Positions 13,898 to 14,534 of a stretch of 14,534 nucleotides of DNA are shown here, one piece after another. Source of the DNA: an uncultured Faecalibacterium sp. GTDB taxonomy: Bacteria; Bacillota; Clostridia; Oscillospirales; Ruminococcaceae. The notes under the pieces are model-generated. The model made no database searches. It was not told the origin of the DNA and saw nothing but the letters and a program-made list of their open reading frames with translations. Position numbers and translations under genes: made by a program. Location: NCBI GenBank assembly GCA_900551435.1, contig URVW01000063.1:1-14534 (forward strand), given 5' to 3'. Every line of letters starts with the position of its first letter. Positions within the stretch are counted from its first letter, which is position 1.

Positions 13898-14087
13898 TTG
13901 CTTTTCTCTTTCCGGTGGTGCGCCCTCTCAAAGGGCTGTACCCCTTTCCCTGAAAATACTCTATAACTTCCGTTCCCTGCCTGTTTCCTCTCACAGCAAG
14001 GCCCGGCTGTTTTCCGTTTCGCAGGTGTTGTCCGACCTGCCAATGGCTCTCCCTTTGGGAGAGCTGGCGCGCAAGCGCCTGAGAGGG
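13898..14087. repeat. Intergenic region with a partial copy of the hairpin repeat
   Basis: 190 nt between the methyltransferase stop and ecfA1. Next to the stop are two tight hairpins: GGCGC (14066-14070)/GCGCC (14075-14079) with a GCAA loop, and GCTCTCCC (14046-14053)/GGGAGAGC (14057-14064) with a 3-nt loop. A GAGAGG end (14081-14086) matches the terminal sequence of the element at 11175-11308, so this is a short relative of it. Nearer ecfA1 are two overlapping, mutually exclusive short stems: AAAGGG/CCCTTT (13930-13935/13942-13947) and GCCCT/AGGGC (13922-13926/13932-13936). No ORF is convincing and no clear -35/-10 pair was found. Confidence 0.6.
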
Positions 14088-14534
14088 TCATTCTTCCCAG
14101 ATCGCGGTCGCGCCGCAGGGCACGACGCCGCCGGTGGCCGAGACGGGCAGACCGATCTCGTCGCAGCTGGTCTTGCCGCCAAAGCGGGGGACCAGCGTCG
14201 TCTTGAGCATATACTCCATGACGGCGGGCGACAGGCCGGTGGTGTAGCTGTTGACCGCGAAAAAGAGCGGTGTATCGCTCAGGACCTCTTCGCACTGGCT
14301 GATGAGGTCATAAATGCAGTCCTCCAGCTTCCAGATCTCACCGCCGGGGCCGCGGCCATAGCTCGGCGGGTCCATGATGATGCCGTCGTAGGTGTTGCCG
14401 CGCCGCTTTTCGCGGGCGACGAACTTGGCACAGTCGTCCACGAGCCAGCGGATGGGCCGGTCGGCCAGACCGCTGGCGGCGGCGTTGTCCTTGCCCCATG
14501 CCACGATGCCCTTGGAGGCATCCACATGGCAGAC
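14088..14534 (-). CDS. Class I SAM-dependent methyltransferase, N-terminus outside window
   Basis: The last 148 residues of a Rossmann-fold methyltransferase. Seen: an acidic end of the second strand (HVDASKGIVAWGKDNAA, where the Asp would contact SAM), an acidic DDCAKF stretch matching the adenine-binding turn, and the DPPSYGRG motif (visible residues 55-62), the catalytic-site motif IV of RlmI/RsmC-like nucleic-acid methyltransferases. The frame runs through the window edge with no start. The nearest recognised relatives are large-subunit rRNA methyltransferases of the RlmI kind, but the target cannot be told from this fragment. It ends with TGA at 14088-14090, directly abutting the repeat hairpins that could end or process its transcript. 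Confidence 0.85.
   Translation of the reverse strand, partial: VCHVDASKGIVAWGKDNAAASGLADRPIRWLVDDCAKFVAREKRRGNTYDGIIMDPPSYGRGPGGEIWKLEDCIYDLISQCEEVLSDTPLFFAVNSYTTGLSPAVMEYMLKTTLVPRFGGKTSCDEIGLPVSATGGVVPCGATAIWEE

Overview
The window looks like chromosomal DNA from a GC-rich low-GC-phylum (Firmicutes/Bacillota) gut clostridium, most likely a Faecalibacterium-like member of the Oscillospiraceae. This is inferred from the mix of RNase Y, an ecfA1-ecfA2-ecfT-truA cluster, a DUF5711-type protein and short hairpin-rich intergenic repeats. It is not proven, because no search could be run. Coding density is high. Most genes are on the minus strand. No rRNA, tRNA, CRISPR array, phage gene or transposase was seen.

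Left part (1-3339, minus strand): the 5' four fifths of rny (RNase Y, cut by the window edge), driven by a near-consensus sigma-A promoter about 270 nt upstream, so it has a long structured leader. Next to it is the most unusual gene of the window: one uninterrupted 586-codon reading frame that joins a LysR-type DNA-binding/effector protein to a C-terminal tyrosine phosphatase of the HCxxGKDRTG (LipA/PtpB-like) type.

Middle part (3340-5959, plus strand): divergent from the LysR-phosphatase gene are ridA (enamine/imine deaminase) and, 12 nt behind it, a CHASE-domain hybrid histidine kinase with a C-terminal receiver. The short divergent region carries one sigma-A-like promoter per direction. 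Each promoter contains a perfect inverted repeat, so this looks like a self-contained control locus. A long bidirectional terminator (5974-6037) separates it from the next block.

Right part (6047-14534, all minus strand, transcribed right to left): a partial class I SAM-dependent methyltransferase, ecfA1, ecfA2, ecfT (energy-coupling module for vitamin/micronutrient ECF transporters), truA (tRNA pseudouridine synthase), a membrane-anchored propeller-like DUF5711-type protein, a possible tiny ORF, a CvpA-family membrane protein, and a ClpE/ClpC-type AAA+ unfoldase with an N-terminal zinc finger. From ecfA1 onward the genes are close or overlapping, except for a 134-bp repeat element inserted between ecfT and truA and a 129-bp gap before cvpA that contains a perfect CIRCE half-site. 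The repeat family recurs beside the methyltransferase stop codon.
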